NCBI GenBank assembly: GCA_963169055.1
Contig: CAUJFU010000071.1
Location: forward strand, 1-8,743
Reading direction: 5' to 3'
Origin: Myxococcota bacterium
Lineage (GTDB): Bacteria > Myxococcota_C > UBA6777
Length of the DNA: 8,743 bases
Shown one piece after another: positions 7,701 to 8,743 of this stretch. The stretch's first letter is position 1. Every line of letters begins with the position of its first letter. The position numbers and the translations under genes were made by a program. Below the pieces are notes generated by a model, which saw only the letters and a program-made list of their open reading frames with translations, had not been told where the DNA came from and made no database searches.

Positions 7701-8524
7701 AAAGACCAGTCGCCGCGATCGGAAGCAAAGGCCCATGCTTGCTGTCGTGAAGGGGGGCGCGCTTGCCCTAAAAGAGCCTGACCAAAACACCACGGAGCAT
7801 CCGCCGAAAACATCGCTTGTTGGAGCGTTTTGCGCAGAACTTTCGGAGCATCTTGTCGGATGCGCGGAAGGTACATAGCAAGACGATAGTAAAAATGACG
7901 GATACCATGACAGGGATCTCGCCGTGATTCACCCGCGACACGCAAGATCATCTGTGCGATCTTTTGAAGTTTTGGCATATCCTTGGAGTGTTGTTTGGCA
8001 TAAGCAAAGATCGCATCAAAAAGAGCGCCCCGAATGCGAAAAGCCGTATTGTTGGGGGCATAGGTGCTTTCGAGAAGGACGAGCAAAAAGGCGTAGGGAT
8101 CGGGGTGGTGCGCAAAGATCGAAGTAAAAAACGCCACACCACTCTTTTTTTGAAGCGGCCAAGGAGCAGAAAATGTCTTATTTTGATAAGAGATCGTGAG
8201 ATAAACTTCGCGGACAATCGGGCATTCGCTTGCTGTTTTCAGGCAATGTTGTAATGTTGGAGAAACAGAAATTGGGCGCGACATATTCGTATTTTGAAGA
8301 AGAAAAGGGAATATTTTTTGTGGGTTAGAAAGAAAAAGAGGCTCGCTTGACAACAGATCGGAGATAAGAGTGAGCGGGGCGTGCGAAGAAAAGCGGATCT
8401 GGAGAGTGTAGCGATGTTCGAGAGCAGGAGTCGGCTGCGCCCAAAGAATGGCGGACGGAGCAAACATCGCCAAAAAGAACAGTCCTATCCTAAGAAGCCA
8501 TCGTGCTGTGGTGGGTGGTTGCAT
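1760..8524 (-). CDS. giant exported coiled-coil protein with glycine-zipper hairpin, possible Tc-toxin-A-like C-terminus
   Basis: The product has 2254 residues, about 260 kDa. The ATG at 8524-8522 is chosen because AGGAG sits five bases upstream and the protein then starts with a signal peptide (residues 1-29, cleavage after LWA). A longer in-frame reading from TTG at 8632 is less likely. Order after the signal: mostly helical region 30-983 with a small beta-looking start (YTLQIRF, EVYLTISY); coiled coil 1 at about 984-1215; glycine-zipper hydrophobic hairpin 1221-1259; helical region to about 1771; coiled coil 2 at about 1772-1990; beta-rich C-terminal domain from about 2020 to 2254. Between C972 and C2035 there is only one cysteine, C1226, in the hydrophobic hairpin; the others lie in the two ends, fitting an exported protein with disulfides. 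I do not recognise a specific family. Candidates are a Tc-toxin-A-like or other helical pore-forming protein, or a large structural envelope protein. The reading frame is intact throughout. Confidence 0.93.
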   Translation of the reverse strand: MQPPTTARWLLRIGLFFLAMFAPSAILWAQPTPALEHRYTLQIRFSSHAPLTLISDLLSSEPLFLSNPQKIFPFLLQNTNMSRPISVSPTLQHCLKTASECPIVREVYLTISYQNKTFSAPWPLQKKSGVAFFTSIFAHHPDPYAFLLVLLESTYAPNNTAFRIRGALFDAIFAYAKQHSKDMPKLQKIAQMILRVAGESRRDPCHGIRHFYYRLAMYLPRIRQDAPKVLRKTLQQAMFSADAPWCFGQALLGQARPPSRQQAWAFASDRGDWSLEPADDTINQAHPPSAAPFKRRWLLRAAFQRAYKDHHDSQRNRTIRELAKIFQPSLQLTSDALSLQQDRFYFRTDTLLEEADPEIRKDDDLQFEKISDPLLYRQMILQIFLHLQISSPAAKQRLFDLFYRVRTQEPRLRPFADAAFRCCFDLNHSAHRATLHSLMLNSNQNPHAIEVLRPLLDVFLADTRLSLPSSQTPHNQTLRDIARTWRVLRNQTTVEPWQGYFLVAASRHALGDDLRVLLPRTLQAKMIQEIFRIIDHINCQEHTYKCHIARTFDQRGRSLIAHLFAWRTLPVSQKQQRLDEISRQADLLFALIKQRPSISSARYLASLRILRQQLPRFFPHYPSLPELAHTRRAIQQALLQDFQALLSNKRDDTHQASISALLDLARQIAPHESCQEKSWLSLLLTPRPSVGPELRNQLFQTAIHLWGEKHHSCKKDQLPSDIEEKVNQSFSSDLYSQPIRTTLESKLSLQKTIASIHQGGLFEATQPIAALLQKIASHNNTAHAREKALLEQWSKLLLQRDLPCEEIKDRLGRATEPFSDQPFDDMREMIHLQTLLACVKRRSFFGLKRLSDEESNAAAEAIEQSILRAFSHATPKQREQISHSLYRALKSPSRSDALLERKDDLHATDAPSAQEVFWQPFEQEHARWPDAVQLRRLEIAWIVWSIMAQIRLARSHDRVLAQFQQGHPNDPCTTTLPLHPMAFQSDFQNDLEAIKENSEQFRRVLRQEKQKQADALRISRHFDQQRQAIEQSLQKAEQDLLELRHKAQSAELEAQAALYQKEIAQALESLEKKRTSIARLRRDIAQKRQQRAELEKNIQEEGVSSEKIRQKIARLEQQILRKKNAGNKEQQQLLEAQATQAEQESLAHRSQQKQILALWEIRIEESEIAIELLRQEILARKSAIQAAEQLAKKIIQQANQQIPALDRQIRAEHKKRFWKRLVLIGCALLGAVIGSYAGNPVLGLHLGLSAGSVVGKAFVDKDWQGAALDLATESSFLLISRATSVPRVAEWIRQTQTSSSYNKSLTLLFQEAQKALASLPMSLSPKEKRLWLQHSIRRLVVTMPDFAHRSLVPLAFQKLSQQAKKGWQRTLLEAAFDLHQKALVEKLAAFPLLSKKGLKLLAAHHSLHFLRNYPTTSPLFAELRALDQRYRIFPTPDELFELHLTRWSNRLLSQVKSLSGEQVFSIWTHVLRKTKRWNPTQFARLSLHAPRLRTYGKQLRTLRFASKEVLYPLAKANVLQLSMSLLPIILEKLGYRPQEKADLLHALFFGSPDILQSRFGSWVPILRALLEQDAIALVKGIRQKLHEKQTADAWKAAVEKAEASFRQTLASALSHQAEATSVATQSTLSPHTSFLSLLRDLEKDRSTPPLGVERYQKDFFMFQAARWLSLQERIIAFQKENPAYHHYLQFLILPKEKAVALLASSLQEYNKQQQEQRFLALAQELRQKLARSSDGWAVLLPEAKRRIQALYPRSNEVLQKQKLLRLQTLSDPSVLQRLYTAQMARFQKRLLEEKERLEKSVESDSTLQRRAAFERFRRFVQEELPRYVSETQADLTKIERQLATVETQKHKKQLQAEVQKQEGSIRLQKARQAYLRYQQSLARTGWMREILTLREQQASLSLETHEHHLKQRLLKTKELRTKQEEMELRLDEANLLLKGGDAREQIAQKRVDVREIMRKIRDLRQQHFRRLIKKKRLQIATLRLRLRQRSTEQYPPPYKDFFSSTWSLAALQDLRAQALARMGESLRAAHGTMRCLGFDISNQSKIYYGKDTEHFPLYMQNQLNAIRSLWTIGGRGVRCKDRTFFFDKPTRYRQAIEIFQETGTLRLAPSYEDLHLSEEERNIKIKDVRFYLGVASDPQELETNTMSTEIRLRHPLDQTNLIHWRGRYLAELQGKQPPRKDSVKGQINLGAPLLNDTCSGATYQRFEPPADVGNSLLYLSPFTRWEIRITAPKSKRLLRHLKIKSLRIRLFYLD
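1763..2467 (-). other. C-terminal beta-rich domain, possibly TcB-binding-like (residues about 2020-2254)
   Basis: After the coil the composition changes to alternating strand patterns with aromatic and glycine residues. From memory of Tc-toxin A subunits, an ETG motif is followed by a stretch ending in R-x-IK-x-V; here E2101-T-G and then ERNIKIKDVRFYL. Near the Tc C-terminus a W-x-L-x-L-P strand is followed by a final I-x-D-V-I-L-H-x-x-Y strand; here RWEIRI (2224-2229) and then IKSLRIRLFYL. The match is of pattern and order only and could be a general beta-sandwich likeness. Cysteines are at 2035, 2079 and 2198. Confidence 0.4.
2555..3211 (-). other. coiled coil 2 (residues about 1772-1990)
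   Basis: About 220 residues of charged heptads, for example MARFQKRLLEEKERLEKSV and RTKQEEMELRLDEANLLLK, broken briefly at RTGW and KGGD. The length is close to coiled coil 1, so the two could pair antiparallel or form the two halves of a long rod. It finishes in a very basic stretch, RRLIKKKRLQIATLRLRLRQ. Confidence 0.8.
3212..4738 (-). other. middle helical region of the giant protein (residues 1263-1771)
   Basis: About 500 residues of predicted helices between the hydrophobic hairpin and coiled coil 2, free of cysteine, with basic and aromatic patches and one moderately hydrophobic stretch (LSMSLLPIILEKLGY). No known domain was recognised. Confidence 0.45.
4748..4864 (-). other. glycine-zipper hydrophobic hairpin (residues 1221-1259)
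   Basis: Two hydrophobic segments of about 18 residues are joined by an N1239-P1240 turn. Glycines fall at G1230, G1234, G1238 and then G1243, G1247, G1251, G1255, giving GxxxG zippers in both arms. The segment is preceded by KKRFWKR and followed by KDW. This is the pattern of a membrane-inserting helical hairpin. Confidence 0.7.
4880..5575 (-). other. coiled coil 1 (residues about 984-1215)
   Basis: About 230 residues of uninterrupted Gln/Glu/Lys/Arg/Ala/Leu-rich heptads with almost no proline or glycine, for example RQAIEQSLQKAEQDLLELRH and KIRQKIARLEQQILRKK. It ends in the basic cluster KKRFWKR directly before the hydrophobic hairpin. Confidence 0.85.
5576..8437 (-). other. N-terminal helical region of the giant protein (residues 30-983)
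   Basis: After a short strand-rich beginning, the sequence is dominated by amphipathic helices of 15-25 residues separated by short polar loops, in the manner of an alpha-solenoid. I could not detect a clear TPR or HEAT consensus. Cysteines often come in near pairs (C94/C101, RCCF, NCQEHTYKC), suggesting local disulfides. No catalytic motif was recognised. Confidence 0.5.
8438..8524 (-). other. signal peptide of the giant protein
   Basis: Residues 1-29 have a basic N-region (R8, R12), a hydrophobic core (IGLFFLAMF) and a likely signal peptidase I site SAILWA before Q30. There is no lipobox cysteine. It predicts export through Sec. Confidence 0.85.
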
Positions 8525-8641
8525 AGCGTCTCCTGCTAGTGTTCGGGAAGTTTGGATCGTGATTTCAAAGCATTTTTGATGAGCATCGGAGTGGCATCGT
8601 GGACAAAAAACCCCGTGTTCGCGATGTTCCAAGCGGCAGTG
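8525..8641 (-). pseudogene. in-frame RING-finger-like fragment upstream of the giant gene
   Basis: Between an in-frame TAG (8644-8642) and the ATG at 8524, the minus strand is open in the frame of the giant gene and reads HCRLEHREHGVFCPRCHS and then DAHQKCFE. The spacing C-x2-C-x4-H-x2-C preceded by a hydrophobic VF resembles the middle zinc-ligand block of prokaryotic RING-finger proteins. No complete first zinc pair is present and no strong start was found, so it looks like a remnant. It may also be untranslated leader, or a 36-residue extension if TTG at 8632 is used. Confidence 0.3.
8529..8534 (-). promoter_or_regulatory. ribosome binding site of the giant gene
   Basis: On the minus strand AGGAGA precedes the ATG, with the AGGAG core (8534-8530) five bases from the start codon. 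It supports the start at 8524 over the upstream in-frame TTG at 8632. Confidence 0.8.
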
Positions 8642-8666
8642 CTATTCGTTTGAAAAATCTCTGATC

Positions 8667-8730
8667 ACCCCGCCAATTCGGGGTCAAGGGAGCCGCGCTC
8701 CCTTGTGGGGCGTGGGGCAACGCCCCACAA
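8667..8730. repeat. cluster of three perfect hairpins
   Basis: Three inverted repeats follow one another. ACCCCG (8667-8672) pairs with CGGGGT (8679-8684) around CCAATT. AAGGGAGC (8686-8693) pairs with GCTCCCTT (8697-8704) around CGC. TTGTGGGGCGT (8703-8713) pairs with ACGCCCCACAA (8720-8730) around GGGGCA. The last two stems share two bases. The arrangement resembles a composite palindromic intergenic repeat of the REP type. No T-run follows closely on either strand, so a simple intrinsic terminator is less likely. Non-coding bases continue to the window edge at 8743. Confidence 0.75.
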
Positions 8731-8743
8731 AACCATCCAACAA

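Noticed and set aside
8669-8738. Intrinsic terminator formed by the hairpin cluster
   Set aside because: The strong 11-bp stem is followed by AAAACC on the plus strand and by another hairpin on the minus strand; the nearest T-run on the minus strand is 10 or more bases past the last stem.
1-8743. CRISPR array, tRNA, rRNA or insertion sequence
   Set aside because: I saw no spaced direct repeats of CRISPR type, no cloverleaf, no rRNA-like segment and no intact transposase on either strand.

Overview
The window holds two large protein-coding genes that point at each other, plus short non-coding flanks. Both encode exported proteins rich in coiled coil. The bases are roughly balanced between G+C and A+T by eye. 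The style resembles large-genome, secretion-rich Gram-negative bacteria such as Myxococcota and other deltaproteobacterial lineages: a signal peptide plus coiled coil joined to a cysteine-rich FGE/sulfatase-modifying-factor domain, next to a giant secreted helical protein. This placement is a resemblance only; there is no rRNA or marker gene here to prove it.

Layout. Positions 1-54 may be the 3' end of an upstream gene on the + strand (uncertain). Positions 55-327 are non-coding as far as I can see. Positions 328-1743 (+) encode a 471-residue exported protein: signal peptide, about 150 residues of alanine/glutamine-rich coiled coil containing fresh tandem duplications, and a C-terminal FGE-sulfatase domain. 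That domain lacks the two cysteines that make true formylglycine-generating enzymes active. After a 16-bp gap between stop codons, positions 8524-1760 (-) encode a 2254-residue protein of about 260 kDa. Its order is signal peptide, about 950 residues of mostly helical sequence, coiled coil 1, a glycine-zipper hydrophobic hairpin, a helical middle part, coiled coil 2 of similar length, and a C-terminal beta-rich domain. The last domain has some resemblance to the TcB-binding end of Tc-toxin A subunits. Positions 8525-8743 carry an in-frame cysteine/histidine motif resembling a prokaryotic RING finger, apparently a remnant, then three closely packed perfect hairpins.

The two genes cannot share an operon because they converge. 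Their link, if any, is that both products are exported, coiled-coil-rich and cysteine-bearing, so they could meet in the periplasm or outside the cell. The most interesting object is the giant protein. Two long coils of similar length flank a glycine-zipper membrane hairpin, with a Tc-like C-terminus, which suggests a membrane-inserting or pore-forming assembly. That is an inference from architecture, not a demonstrated family assignment.
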